Below are positions 45,658 to 54,489 of a stretch of DNA of 64,000 nucleotides, in pieces (the stretch's first letter is position 1; each line of letters begins with the position of its first letter). The DNA comes from Mameliella sp. MMSF_3455 (GTDB lineage: Bacteria > Pseudomonadota > Alphaproteobacteria > Rhodobacterales > Rhodobacteraceae): positions 1-64,000 of the forward strand of contig NZ_JASHJL010000019.1 of NCBI RefSeq assembly GCF_030733205.1, written 5' to 3'. Both the position numbers and the translations under genes were made by a program. The notes beneath the pieces are model-generated. The model was not told the DNA's origin and ran no database searches. It was given only the letters and a program-made list of their open reading frames with translations.

Positions 45658-46562
45658 GCCGCCTGCCAGGCGTCGAGGATGTAGCGCGCGCACATCAGGT
45701 CCAGATGCGCGCCGCCGCCGTTCTTGAACAGGGTGATCTCGTCGTCGCTGCGGCGCTGGAAAAGGTCCGGCGCATAGTAGTCGGCGACGATGTCATGGCC
45801 GGTGATCAGCCCGTTGGTCAGGGGGATCTTGAGCTCTCCGATATGGGCGAGGGTGGTGTCGTAGCTGTCCACGAAAAGGCGCGCGCGCTTGATCGCCGTG
45901 TCGTCGGCCTCGCGCATGTCGGGGCGGTAGGCGCCGATCAGGTCGATGTGCTGGCCGGGGCGGAACCAGTCGCCTTTCAGAAGGGGATCCGTGCTCATGG
46001 TGGCCGAGGTGACAATATCGGCGGCGCCCACCGCCTGTTCGAGATCCTCGGCCCAGGCGATACCACGCTCTTCGGCGAAGGCGCGGGCCTTGTCGGGTGT
46101 GCGGTTCCAGACCGTGAACTCTGCATCCGGGAAACCGGCGGAATAGGCCTGGTGCAGTGAGGCGCAGACCGTGCCCGCGCCGACGATCAGGATCCTGCGG
46201 CTGTCGGGCCGGGCCAGTTTCAGCGCCGCGCAGAGGCTGTCGCCGGCGGTCTTCCACTTGGTGACGAGGTGGAAATCCACCACCGCCGCCAGGCTGCCGT
46301 CGGTATCGTCGAAGAGGTTGACCGCGCCGCCGATCATCGGCTTGCCCTTGTCCGGGTTGCCGGGAAAGACCGTGGCCGCCTTGACCGCGATTCCCAGCCC
46401 GTCGATCCAGGCCGAACGATTCAGCAGCGTGTCCTTGCCGCGGTAGAGAAAGACATCCTCGATCTCGGCCTTGGGGCGCTGGTGGCCCGCGTCAAAGGCC
46501 CGCGCGAGGCCAAGCCAGTCGAGGTTCGTCTCGCCCTCGTCGAAGGGGATGATGGTGGTCAT
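45654..46562 (-). CDS. Ornithine cyclodeaminase family protein
   Basis: A 302-residue protein of the ornithine cyclodeaminase/mu-crystallin family. The cofactor site is ILIVGAGTVCASLHQAYSAG; the N-terminal SAWIDGLGIAVKAATVFPGN is family-like. Members include ornithine cyclodeaminase, alanine dehydrogenase and ketimine reductases. I cannot choose between them. It overlaps the genes on both sides by 4 nt. Confidence 0.85.
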   Translation of the reverse strand: MTTIIPFDEGETNLDWLGLARAFDAGHQRPKAEIEDVFLYRGKDTLLNRSAWIDGLGIAVKAATVFPGNPDKGKPMIGGAVNLFDDTDGSLAAVVDFHLVTKWKTAGDSLCAALKLARPDSRRILIVGAGTVCASLHQAYSAGFPDAEFTVWNRTPDKARAFAEERGIAWAEDLEQAVGAADIVTSATMSTDPLLKGDWFRPGQHIDLIGAYRPDMREADDTAIKRARLFVDSYDTTLAHIGELKIPLTNGLITGHDIVADYYAPDLFQRRSDDEITLFKNGGGAHLDLMCARYILDAWQAA

Positions 46563-47179
46563 TGCGCCTCGCTTTCGGTCAGCAGACCTTCGGCGACGAG
46601 CCGTTCTGCCCAGCCGTCAGGTCCGGTGAAGTGATGGGTGTGCCAGCCGCGCGCGGCGGCGGCGGCAATATTGTCGGCGCGGTCGTCGGTGAACAGCAAC
46701 GCCTGGCCGGGCAAGCCGAGCCGGGTTTCGACCTGTTCGTAGATCTCGGCTTCGGGTTTGATGACGCCCATGTGGCCGCTGACGAAGGCCTGGTCGAACT
46801 CGTTCAGGAAGTCGTAGGCCGGGGTGGCGATTTCCCAGGTGCCGATGCCGAAGTTGGTCAGCGCATGGACCGGCGTGCCCTTGGCCTTCAGCGCCCGCAT
46901 CACGCGGACGGAACGGGGGATGGCCGGTTTCGCCATTTCCAGCCAGTCGTCGTGCCAGAGGCGGATTTCCTCACCCCATTCCGGGGTCTTTTCCGCCCAG
47001 TCGTAGACCGTGCCGCGGAAATCGCCGCCGCGGTCGATGACGTCGTTCATGCCGTGCAGGTCCAGTTGGGCGAACATGGCGCGGCGCCGGTCCTCGCCGA
47101 TCCGTGCGTCGTAGTAGCGTTCGGGCTGCCATTCGATCAGCACGTTGCCGATGTCGAAGATCACCGCTTTGATGGTCAT
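46559..47179 (-). CDS. HAD family hydrolase
   Basis: A 206-residue HAD-IA phosphatase-like protein. Motif I is [16 protein letters not shown] near the N-terminus, motif [11 protein letters not shown] and motif [10 protein letters not shown]. The nucleophile Asp is present, but the usual second Asp of D-x-D is replaced by G-N (DIGN), as in YihX-type proteins. The start overlaps the YaiI gene stop by 4 nt. The substrate is unknown. Confidence 0.87.
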   Translation of the reverse strand: MTIKAVIFDIGNVLIEWQPERYYDARIGEDRRRAMFAQLDLHGMNDVIDRGGDFRGTVYDWAEKTPEWGEEIRLWHDDWLEMAKPAIPRSVRVMRALKAKGTPVHALTNFGIGTWEIATPAYDFLNEFDQAFVSGHMGVIKPEAEIYEQVETRLGLPGQALLFTDDRADNIAAAAARGWHTHHFTGPDGWAERLVAEGLLTESEAQ

Positions 47180-47631
47180 GTCTTTGTCTTCCCTGCCTGC
47201 CGGACAGCCCGTTCCAATGCGTCGAGGAAACGGCTGCGGTCGGCCTTTGTAAACCCCTTGCCCGCCCCCTGCCGAAAGGGATCGGCGGCGCGCAGGTCGC
47301 TCATCAGGTCGCGCATCGCCAGTTGTGCCCCGATGTTGGCCTGCGTCAGGGCAGAGCCGTCCGGGCGCAGGACCTGCGCGCCCGCCTCGACGCATTTGGC
47401 CGCCAGCGGGATGTCGTTTGTGATGACCACGTCGCCGGGGCCTGCGCGGTCGGCGATCCACTTGTCCGCCTCGTCGGGACCGTCGGGGACGATCTGCAGG
47501 CTGACCAGCGGGTTGCGCGAGGGGCGCAGCCCGCCGTTGGCGACCAGAACCTTCGCCAGCCTGTGCCGGGTGGCGACGGTTTCGGCCTCTGCCTTGACCG
47601 GGCAGGCATCGGCGTCGACATATAGCGTCAT
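47176..47631 (-). CDS. YaiI/YqxD family protein (DUF188)
   Basis: A 151-residue protein with the family opening [19 protein letters not shown] and [19 protein letters not shown]. The fold is PIN-like and the acidic residues suggest a nuclease, but no activity is known to me. It is 48 bp downstream of fghA on the same strand and begins the overlapping set YaiI-HAD-OCD-hydrolase. Confidence 0.9.
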   Translation of the reverse strand: MTLYVDADACPVKAEAETVATRHRLAKVLVANGGLRPSRNPLVSLQIVPDGPDEADKWIADRAGPGDVVITNDIPLAAKCVEAGAQVLRPDGSALTQANIGAQLAMRDLMSDLRAADPFRQGAGKGFTKADRSRFLDALERAVRQAGKTKT

Positions 47632-47679
47632 CGCGCGCTCCCGCGCGGGAGGAGATCCCGGCGCGGGGCGGGGACCGGG

Positions 47680-48510
47680 TCACGCATGGAGCGCCTCGGA
47701 GTGGAAGGCGACGTGGTCTTCCATGAAACTCGAGACGAAGAAATAGCTGTGGTCATAGCCTTTCTGCATCCGGAAGACGCCGTCCTGGCGGCGGGCGGCC
47801 ATCGCCTCTGCCAGGCATTCGGGTTTCAGCAGGTCAAGGAACTGGTCGTCGCCGCCCTGGTCGATCAGCACCGGCCCGTCAAAGCCCTTGTCCCGCATCA
47901 GCAGGGTGGAATCATGCGGTGCCCAGGTGGTTTCGTCCGCGCCGAGATAGGCGCCCAGCTGCTTGCGGCCCCAGTCGCTGGCGGAGGGGTTGGTGATCGG
48001 CGCAAAGGCCGAGACGCTGGCGAAACGGCCCGGCAGGCCCATCGCAAGGGTCAGCGCCCCGTGTCCGCCCATCGAGTGCCCGGTGATCGCCTGCCGGCTC
48101 ATGTCGAGCGCGAAGTTGGCGCCGACGAGGGCCGGCAGTTCCTCTGCCACGTAGTCCCACATGTTGAAATGCGGCGCCCAGGGCGTCTCTGTCGCGTTGA
48201 CGTAAAAGCCGGCGCCCTTGCCCAGGTCATAGGCCTCGTCATCGGCCACGTCGTCGCCGCGCGGCGAGGTGTCGGGAAAGATCAGCGCCAGCCCGTGTTC
48301 GGCGGCCCAGCCCTGTGCGCCCGCCTTGACCATTGCATTTTCATGCGTGCAGGTCAGCCCGGAGAGATACCAGAGCACGGGCACCGGCACATGGGCCGCC
48401 TCTTCGGGCAGGAACAGGCCAAAGGTCATGTCGCATTTGCAGGCGTCGGAGGCATGCGTGTAAACGCCCTGGGTTCCGCCAAAGCATTTGTTTTCGGATA
48501 CGGTCTTCAT
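47680..48510 (-). CDS. fghA: S-formylglutathione hydrolase
   Basis: A 276-residue esterase D-type enzyme, normal length. The active serine is in ITGHSMGGHGAL, with YLSGLTCTHEN at the oxyanion region. It cleaves S-formylglutathione to formate and glutathione, the second step of formaldehyde detoxification after AdhC (30287). It follows the TetR gene by 33 bp on the same strand. Confidence 0.95.
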   Translation of the reverse strand: MKTVSENKCFGGTQGVYTHASDACKCDMTFGLFLPEEAAHVPVPVLWYLSGLTCTHENAMVKAGAQGWAAEHGLALIFPDTSPRGDDVADDEAYDLGKGAGFYVNATETPWAPHFNMWDYVAEELPALVGANFALDMSRQAITGHSMGGHGALTLAMGLPGRFASVSAFAPITNPSASDWGRKQLGAYLGADETTWAPHDSTLLMRDKGFDGPVLIDQGGDDQFLDLLKPECLAEAMAARRQDGVFRMQKGYDHSYFFVSSFMEDHVAFHSEALHA

Positions 48511-48543
48511 CGTGTCTCCCAGCGCGCCCGCCGGGGGCGCTTG

Positions 48544-49158
48544 TCATGTTCCGTAGCGTGCCATGAAGGTTTCGACGGCACCATCCACGACTCGTGCGAT
48601 GTCGTCATCGCTGAAACTGGACTGAATGCCAAATATGATCTTGGGCCAGAGGTCCGCCTTGCAAAGCTCCGCGAACTGGTCCGAGGCCAGCGTCATGTCG
48701 TCGATCTTCAGTTCGCCGCGTTCGCAGGCGGCGGTGAGATAGTCCGTCATCACCTGGCGCATGATCATCGGCCCGCTCTGGTAGAACTGTCGGCCAAGCT
48801 CGGGGAAACGGTCGGATTCGGCGACGCAGATACGGAAGATCCGCTGTCCCATGTCGGAATAGAGAAAGCCCAGGAACTTGCGCCCGGCGCGCGCGAGAAC
48901 CTCACGCGGGGGGCGGGTGAGGTCCATCGTCAACAGGGCTTGGTCGGCCTGGTTGCGGCATTGGGCGCTGGCCACTTCGATGAAGAGCAGGCGTTTGTCG
49001 GGGAAATAGCTGTAGAGCGTCGCCTTCGAGACACCCGCCTCGCGTGCGATGTCGTCGACGCTGGCGCCTTCGAAGCCGTCGCGCAAAAAGATATCACGCG
49101 CGCCATCGACCACTTGGTCGAACTTGCGCCCTTTCCGGACCGCCGGTTGTGTATTCAT
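48544..49158 (-). CDS. TetR family transcriptional regulator
   Basis: A 204-residue regulator. The HTH is at residues 15-60 (ARDIFLRDGFEGASVDDIAR, EAGVSKATLYSYFPDKRLLF), followed by a C-terminal ligand/dimer domain. A 15-bp near-palindrome (49192) lies 33 bp upstream of its start, and a perfect copy (49416) precedes the small secreted protein gene; both are probable operators. It may be co-transcribed with fghA. Confidence 0.92.
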   Translation of the reverse strand: MNTQPAVRKGRKFDQVVDGARDIFLRDGFEGASVDDIAREAGVSKATLYSYFPDKRLLFIEVASAQCRNQADQALLTMDLTRPPREVLARAGRKFLGFLYSDMGQRIFRICVAESDRFPELGRQFYQSGPMIMRQVMTDYLTAACERGELKIDDMTLASDQFAELCKADLWPKIIFGIQSSFSDDDIARVVDGAVETFMARYGT

Positions 49159-49191
49159 TGCGCCCCTCTCTTTCGCAGTGTCGATTATAGA

Positions 49192-49206
49192 CTGATCAGT
49201 TCAGTT
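49192..49206 (-). promoter_or_regulatory. Putative TetR operator 2 (autoregulation)
   Basis: ACTGATCAGTTCAGT matches the perfect operator copy at 49416 at 13 of 15 positions. It is 33 bp upstream of the tetR start codon. Confidence 0.6.
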
Positions 49207-49226
49207 TGGGCAAGGAAGGCGAGGGA

Positions 49227-49391
49227 TCACTTGCAGTCCTGCTGTTCCGTGCAGCCCTGCGAGGACACGTCGGGCTGTGGCTGTGGCGCGGGGAAGATGA
49301 GGTCGGGCAGAAAGGCCGGGCCGAGGTGGGCCAGCGCGGGACCGGAGACAAGGGCCGCGGCGGCGATGAGGGGAAGGAGGATGCGTTTCAT
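49227..49391 (-). CDS. Small secreted peptide, 54 residues, two cysteines
   Basis: The ORF has a clear signal peptide (MKRILLPLIAAAALVSGPAL, cleavage after ALA) and a mature part of about 30 residues that is Pro-rich and ends in QGCTEQQDCK. GGAG lies 7 nt upstream of the ATG. It precedes tetR on the same strand, with an operator-like palindrome 24 bp before its start. No function is known to me; two cysteines suggest a disulfide or metal/thiol role. Confidence 0.7.
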   Translation of the reverse strand: MKRILLPLIAAAALVSGPALAHLGPAFLPDLIFPAPQPQPDVSSQGCTEQQDCK

Positions 49392-49415
49392 GACTGGCTC
49401 CATCGCTGAAATCAA

Positions 49416-49430
49416 ACTGAACGGTTCAGT
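49416..49430 (-). promoter_or_regulatory. Putative TetR operator 1
   Basis: ACTGAACGGTTCAGT is a perfect 7-1-7 palindrome 24 bp upstream of the small secreted peptide gene. A further looser pair TGAAC...GTTCA follows at 49435-49450. Confidence 0.7.
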
Positions 49431-49536
49431 AAGGTGAACTATGCGGTTCAGTTTCATTTTCAAGGGGCTGCTCGAATGCGGCAGATTGGCCAAGCGAGGG
49501 ACTAGAGGCTTGCTCTTGGAGGAATGCCGGCTACTG

Positions 49537-49553
49537 TTTAGAACAATTCTAAA
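49537..49553 (+). promoter_or_regulatory. Irr-type iron control element upstream of mbfA
   Basis: TTTAGAACAATTCTAAA is a perfect 7-3-7 inverted repeat matching the alphaproteobacterial ICE motif bound by Irr. It ends 12 bp before the mbfA start codon. Confidence 0.85.
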
Positions 49554-49565
49554 AAGAGGCTCCAC

Positions 49566-50540
49566 ATGCTCTACATGGGAAATCGCCGGCGGTTCCGTGA
49601 TCTTTCGGAACAGGAGGTTCTGGCGCTGGCCATCTCCTCGGAAGAGGACGACGCCCGCATCTATCGCAGCTTTGCCGAACGCCTTCGGGCCGATTACCCG
49701 GACACGGCGGCCGTCTTTGACGGCATGGCCAAGGAAGAGGATGGCCATCGTCGCGCCCTGATCGACCTGCACAGCGCACGCTTCGGAGAGGTGATCCCGC
49801 TGATCCGCCGCGAACATGTGGCAGGGTATTATGCGCGCCGTCCCGTCTGGTTGACGGAAAACCTGTCGCTGGAACGGATCCGTGACGAGGCTGCCAGCAT
49901 GGAACGGCAGGCAGAGCGGTTCTACCACATGGCGGCACAGAACGCGCAGGACGCGGACACCCGCAAGCTGCTGGGTGATCTCGCCGCGATGGAAGCCAAG
50001 CACGAGGACCGGGCGCACGAACTGGAGGCCGAGCACCTGGGCGGAGAGGCCCGCGACGAGGAGGACGACCGCGCCAAGCGGCAGTTCGTCCTGACCTGGG
50101 TGCAGCCGGGACTGGCCGGGCTGATGGATGGGTCGGTCTCGACCCTGGCGCCGATCTTTGCCACCGCCTTTGCCACCCATGATCCCTGGACGACCTTCCT
50201 TGTGGGGCTTGCCGCCTCTGTCGGTGCGGGGATCTCGATGGGCTTTACCGAGGCCGCCTCGGACGATGGCGAACTGTCGGGGCGCGGGTCGCCGATGAAA
50301 CGCGGGATCGCCTCGGGCGTGATGACGACGGTGGGCGGGCTGGGCCATGCGCTGCCTTACCTGATCCCGCATTTCTGGACCGCCACGACCATCGCGCTGA
50401 TCGTCGTTTTCATCGAGCTCTGGGCGATTGCTTGGATCCAGAACAAGTTCATGGAGACGCCCTTTCTGCGCGCAACCTTCCAGGTGGTGCTGGGCGGGGC
50501 GCTGGTCTTTGCCGCCGGGGCCTTGATCGGGTCCGGGTGA
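49566..50540 (+). CDS. mbfA: Membrane-bound ferritin MbfA (rubrerythrin-VIT1 fusion)
   Basis: A 324-residue protein. Residues 1-160 form a rubrerythrin/ferritin-like di-iron domain with EEDDARIYRSFAERL, KEEDGHRRALIDLH, MERQAERFYHMA and EAKHEDRAHEL. The C-terminal part (about 165-324) is a VIT1/CCC1-type membrane domain (QPGLAGLMDGSVSTLAPIFA, TEAASDDGE). MbfA exports iron and protects against iron plus peroxide stress. The ICE motif upstream indicates repression by Irr under low iron. Confidence 0.93.
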   Translation: MLYMGNRRRFRDLSEQEVLALAISSEEDDARIYRSFAERLRADYPDTAAVFDGMAKEEDGHRRALIDLHSARFGEVIPLIRREHVAGYYARRPVWLTENLSLERIRDEAASMERQAERFYHMAAQNAQDADTRKLLGDLAAMEAKHEDRAHELEAEHLGGEARDEEDDRAKRQFVLTWVQPGLAGLMDGSVSTLAPIFATAFATHDPWTTFLVGLAASVGAGISMGFTEAASDDGELSGRGSPMKRGIASGVMTTVGGLGHALPYLIPHFWTATTIALIVVFIELWAIAWIQNKFMETPFLRATFQVVLGGALVFAAGALIGSG

Positions 50541-50721
50541 GGGGCGGTTCGGGACGGTGGGCGCCGCTCTTTCAGCAAGCTGAAATTCGCCCCGCCCGCC
50601 GTCCCACCGGGCGCCTGCCGCCGGGGGCCGTGGTGGTATACAGGGCGGTGCTAGACGCTTGTGCCGCTGTCGGGGCTTCGCTATTCCAAGAAAAACCCAC
50701 TCCACGGGAGGAGCCAAGCCC

Positions 50722-52455
50722 ATGCTCAAGCGTCCATTCGACAAGACCACACTGCCCAGCCGCCATGTTACCGAAGGCCCGGCGCGCGCTCCGCATCGGT
50801 CGTTCCTGTACGCGATGGGCCTGACCGAGGAAGAGATTCACCAGCCGCTGGTCGGCGTGGCGACCTGCTGGAACGAGGCCGCGCCGTGCAACATCGCGCT
50901 GAACCGTCAGGCGCAGGCGGTCAAGCTGGGCGTCAAGGAAGCCAGCGGCACACCGCGCGAGTTCACCACCATCACCGTCACCGACGGTATCGCGATGGGC
51001 CACGAGGGGATGCGCGCCTCTCTGGCGTCGCGCGAGGCCATTGCCGACACGGTGGAGCTGACCATGCGCGGCCATTGCTATGACGCCATCGTGGGCCTTG
51101 CGGGTTGCGACAAGTCGCTGCCGGGGATGATGATGGCGATGGTGCGCCTGAACGTGCCGTCCGTCTTCATCTATGGCGGCTCGATTATGCCGGGCCGGTA
51201 CAAGGGCAAGGACATCACCGTCCAGGATGTCTTCGAGGCGGTGGGCAAGCACCAGGCCGGCGCCAACAGCGACGAAGAGTTGCGCGCCATCGAAAAGGCG
51301 GCCTGCCCCTCGGCCGGGGCCTGCGGCGGCCAGTTCACCGCCAATACGATGGCCTGCGTCTCCGAGGCGATCGGCTTGGCGCTGATGAATTCCTCGGGCG
51401 CACCGGCGCCCTACGAAAGCCGCGACGCCTATGGCACCGCTTCGGGCATCGCCGCGATGCACCTGCTGGAACAAAACATCCGTGCGCGCGACATCGTCAC
51501 CCGGAAATCGCTGGAGAATGCGGCGCGTGTCGTGGCCTGCACCGGCGGTTCCACCAACGCGGGGCTTCACCTGCCGGCCATCGCGCATGAGGCGGGGCTG
51601 GAATTCTACCTTGACGATGTCTGCGACATCTTCCGCGACACGCCCTATTTCGTCGATCTCAAGCCGGGCGGAAACTACGTTGCCAAGGACCTGTACGAGG
51701 CGGGCGGTGTTCCGGTGGTGATGAAGGAACTGCGCAAGGCGGGCATGATCCACGAGGACTGCATGACCGCCAGCGGCCGGGCCATCGGCGAAGAACTGGA
51801 CCTGATCGAGCGCGAGGCCGACGGCAAGGTGATCTATCCGATCGAAACGCCGATCACCAAGACCGGGGGCGTCGTCGGCCTGAAGGGCAACCTTGCCCCG
51901 CAGGGCGCCATCGTGAAGGTCGCAGGCATCGCGGCCGAGGACCAGGTCTTTACCGGCCCGGCGCGGGTGTTCGAATGCGAAGAGGACGCCTTTGAGGCGG
52001 TCAAGATGCGCGCCTACAAAGAAGGCGAGGTCATCGTCATCCGCAACGAGGGTCCCGCAGGCGGCCCCGGCATGCGCGAGATGCTGGCCACCACGGCGGC
52101 GCTGTCGGGCCAGGGCATGGGCAAGAAGGTGGCGCTGATCACCGATGGCCGGTTCTCGGGCGCGACGCGGGGGTTCTGCGTGGGACACGTCGGCCCCGAG
52201 GCGGCGCATGGCGGTCCGATCGCGTTGGTGCAGGACGGCGACGTGATCACCATCGACGCGGTGAACGGTGCCATATCGGTCGATCTGACGGACGAGGAAC
52301 TGGCCGCGCGCAAGGAGGCCTGGGCAGGCCCCAAGGAGACGATCTACGCTTCGGGCTCGCTGTGGAAATACGCGCAACTGGTGGGCGAGACCTACAAGGG
52401 TGCGGTGACGCATCCCGGCGGTGCCGCCGAGAAACACGTCTACGCGGACCTCTGA
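50722..52455 (+). CDS. ilvD: Dihydroxy-acid dehydratase
   Basis: A 577-residue IlvD/Edd-family dehydratase of branched-chain amino-acid synthesis. [16 protein letters not shown] and [16 protein letters not shown] hold Fe-S cysteines, and [19 protein letters not shown] [19 protein letters not shown] is the C-terminal signature. The ATG follows GGGAGGAG. The frame is open slightly further up. The family also contains sugar-acid dehydratases, but the length and sequence favour IlvD. Confidence 0.93.
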   Translation: MLKRPFDKTTLPSRHVTEGPARAPHRSFLYAMGLTEEEIHQPLVGVATCWNEAAPCNIALNRQAQAVKLGVKEASGTPREFTTITVTDGIAMGHEGMRASLASREAIADTVELTMRGHCYDAIVGLAGCDKSLPGMMMAMVRLNVPSVFIYGGSIMPGRYKGKDITVQDVFEAVGKHQAGANSDEELRAIEKAACPSAGACGGQFTANTMACVSEAIGLALMNSSGAPAPYESRDAYGTASGIAAMHLLEQNIRARDIVTRKSLENAARVVACTGGSTNAGLHLPAIAHEAGLEFYLDDVCDIFRDTPYFVDLKPGGNYVAKDLYEAGGVPVVMKELRKAGMIHEDCMTASGRAIGEELDLIEREADGKVIYPIETPITKTGGVVGLKGNLAPQGAIVKVAGIAAEDQVFTGPARVFECEEDAFEAVKMRAYKEGEVIVIRNEGPAGGPGMREMLATTAALSGQGMGKKVALITDGRFSGATRGFCVGHVGPEAAHGGPIALVQDGDVITIDAVNGAISVDLTDEELAARKEAWAGPKETIYASGSLWKYAQLVGETYKGAVTHPGGAAEKHVYADL

Positions 52456-52459
52456 CCCG

Positions 52460-53155
52460 GTGGCGGCGCGCAATCTACTGATGTGCGCCGCCGGCGCGCT
52501 GTTCCTGGCGGGGTGCAACACCCTGCCGGGGTCGAACCCCGACGGCGCGGACGCCGAGGCGCGCGCGGGTCTCGCCGCCTTGTTCGCGGGGACGGGCGGA
52601 CAACGGCGCGCGCCGCTGGCCAAGGCCAGCCTTGCGGGGGGCGACGTGGTGGTGGCTGGCCCGGATGGTTACTGCCTGGATCCGGACACCAAGCGCGCCG
52701 GACCGGAACGCGGGTTCGCGGTGATCGCCTCGTGCCATATCCTCAGCGGCGGACAGGCAGGGCGTCCGGTGGCCCCGGTGCTGATCACCGTGACGGTGGG
52801 TCCGCGGGGCGACATGACCGACCTGCCCACGCCGCAGGCCCTGGCTCAGGCGGCGGGGTCCGAATTGTTGGACGGGAATACCCGCAGGGGCCGGGTCACC
52901 GCCCATCTTTCCAGCGGTGGCGACACGATGTTCGAGGGCAGCGACCCGCGCTATTGGCGGGCGGCCTTCCTGCAGGGCGGGCGACTGGTCGGGCTTGCGC
53001 TTTATGCGCCGCGCGGCAGCGCGCTTGCAGGAGGCAGGGGGGAGGCCATGCTTGGCAGGGTCAAAGACAGTATATCGCGTCTCAGCCCCCAGGATGCAGG
53101 AGGCGCGCAGCCAAAACCGGCAAACGGTCTGCTGGGGCGTTTATTCAATCGTTAG
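52460..53155 (+). CDS. Hypothetical lipoprotein
   Basis: About 231 residues. The N-terminus, from GTG at 52460, has a short basic start, a hydrophobic stretch and the lipobox LAGC (CAAGALFLAGCNTLP). ATG at 52481 is an alternative. The mature domain has three or four cysteines (YCLDP, ASCH). I do not recognise a domain. It begins 4 bp after ilvD and may be in its transcript. Confidence 0.65.
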   Translation: MAARNLLMCAAGALFLAGCNTLPGSNPDGADAEARAGLAALFAGTGGQRRAPLAKASLAGGDVVVAGPDGYCLDPDTKRAGPERGFAVIASCHILSGGQAGRPVAPVLITVTVGPRGDMTDLPTPQALAQAAGSELLDGNTRRGRVTAHLSSGGDTMFEGSDPRYWRAAFLQGGRLVGLALYAPRGSALAGGRGEAMLGRVKDSISRLSPQDAGGAQPKPANGLLGRLFNR

Positions 53156-53251
53156 GATTTGCCAGAGTAGTTTCCGATACGGAGACGGGTCCCCGTGACC
53201 ATTGCGCTTTGGCGCGACAGGTCGGGGTCGGACTAGAACACGGGGGCGACA

Positions 53252-54013
53252 GTGCAGGACTGGTTGGGCCGGGCAGGCCATGCCGCCATGCTTCGGCGCT
53301 GGACACGGCTGGCGCGTGCCGCGGCCGGGATGGATCTGGCCGAATTGCGCCGACAACGGACGCGGGCCCGACGGCTGCGGGCGCGTCTGGACGAGGTTCT
53401 GCATGTCGCGGATGCGCGGCTTGCGCTGCCCCAGGTCGGCAACCAGTCCTTTCCGCGCCCCAGGGATGCTGACTGGGCCTGGCGCCCCGAGATATGGAGC
53501 GGACCGCTGCCGGTACAGGGTATCGCCGAGGTCCAGAGCAAGACCCCGCTGGGACAAGAGGCGCGCCTGTTCCACGATTGCCCGCGGTCCGAGATCACGA
53601 TGCGCCAGGTTCGCAACCGGCGCGTCGCAGACCTTGCCGCCTATGGGCTGCAACTGGATGTCTTTGGCTTTTCGGGATCCTACCTGTCGCTGGCGGTGGA
53701 ATTGCCGGAGACGGCGGCGCAGGGGCTGACGAAACAGCATCTGGTCCGGGTCGAAACCATCGTCGAAATGGAGCGTCCGCTGGAGATTTTCGCCCGCCTG
53801 AACGTCAAGCACGGTCCGAACACCGAACAGGTTGTCCGCGAACTGCCTTTGAACGCCGAGTCCGTGCAGGTGGAGTTTGACCTGGCCTATTCGCGCCTGA
53901 ACGAGAAACGGGTCGAGAAGATCTGGCTGGACCTGATTTTTGAGGGGCCGCGAATGAACCAGGTCACGCTGCGCGACCTGACCTTCAGCCGTCGTCGCAG
54001 GGCGGCGTTGTGA
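53252..54013 (+). CDS. Conserved hypothetical protein (possible DUF6478)
   Basis: A 253-residue protein starting at GTG. It is Arg-rich near the N-terminus (ARAAAGMDLAELRRQRTRARRLRARLDEVL, likely helical), followed by a WxPEIWSGPLP-like block and a beta-rich domain ending in LRDLTFSRRRRAA. It resembles a family I recall from Rhodobacterales as DUF6478, but I am not certain. The next gene follows 19 bp later. Confidence 0.65.
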   Translation: MQDWLGRAGHAAMLRRWTRLARAAAGMDLAELRRQRTRARRLRARLDEVLHVADARLALPQVGNQSFPRPRDADWAWRPEIWSGPLPVQGIAEVQSKTPLGQEARLFHDCPRSEITMRQVRNRRVADLAAYGLQLDVFGFSGSYLSLAVELPETAAQGLTKQHLVRVETIVEMERPLEIFARLNVKHGPNTEQVVRELPLNAESVQVEFDLAYSRLNEKRVEKIWLDLIFEGPRMNQVTLRDLTFSRRRRAAL

Positions 54014-54032
54014 CTGCCGGAAAGGCCAAGCC

Positions 54033-54410
54033 ATGAGCGTGTTCACACTGACCAAGACAGGGTTTCGCGATGGCCTGTGGGAGGGGTTGTTGGTGCGGCA
54101 ACAAGGCTCTGAACAGGCGCCCGAGATCGTGGCCAGCTTCGGGGATCGCCCGGTCCACGGCGTCACCCTGACCGACGCCACCGAACCGGGCCGCTGGGTC
54201 GTCGAGGTGCCCGTCCCGGTCGAGGCCCTGGGCGACGGGGTCAGCACTGTCCTGATCCGCGACGCGCGCGACGAGACTGTGCTGGACAGTTTTACCCTAA
54301 TCGCGGGTGAGGCGCTGTCAGAGGACATCCGCGCCGAAGTTTCATTGCTGCGCGCCGAACTGGATCTCTTGAAACGGGCCTTTCGCAAACATTGCCGCGA
54401 TGTCGATTGA
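54033..54410 (+). CDS. Conserved hypothetical protein, 125 residues
   Basis: No signal peptide or membrane segment. The N-terminal 85 residues are predicted beta-rich (FRDGLWEGLLVRQ, GRWVVEVPVPVEALGDG), and the C-terminus is a helix with heptad-like leucines (EVSLLRAELDLLKRAF). It lies 19 bp after the hypothetical protein upstream, so both are probably co-transcribed. Function unknown. Confidence 0.6.
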   Translation: MSVFTLTKTGFRDGLWEGLLVRQQGSEQAPEIVASFGDRPVHGVTLTDATEPGRWVVEVPVPVEALGDGVSTVLIRDARDETVLDSFTLIAGEALSEDIRAEVSLLRAELDLLKRAFRKHCRDVD

Positions 54411-54489
54411 CCTGACATAGGGGGCCAAGGGGGCGATTGACCTTCGCCGCGCGCAGGTCCAGTGTTGCGCCATCCCCGAAGGAGCCCCC

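Noticed and set aside
49441-49761. ORF starting at 49441 as a gene before mbfA
   Set aside because: It overlaps mbfA in another frame and runs through the Irr box; no ribosome-binding site or family.
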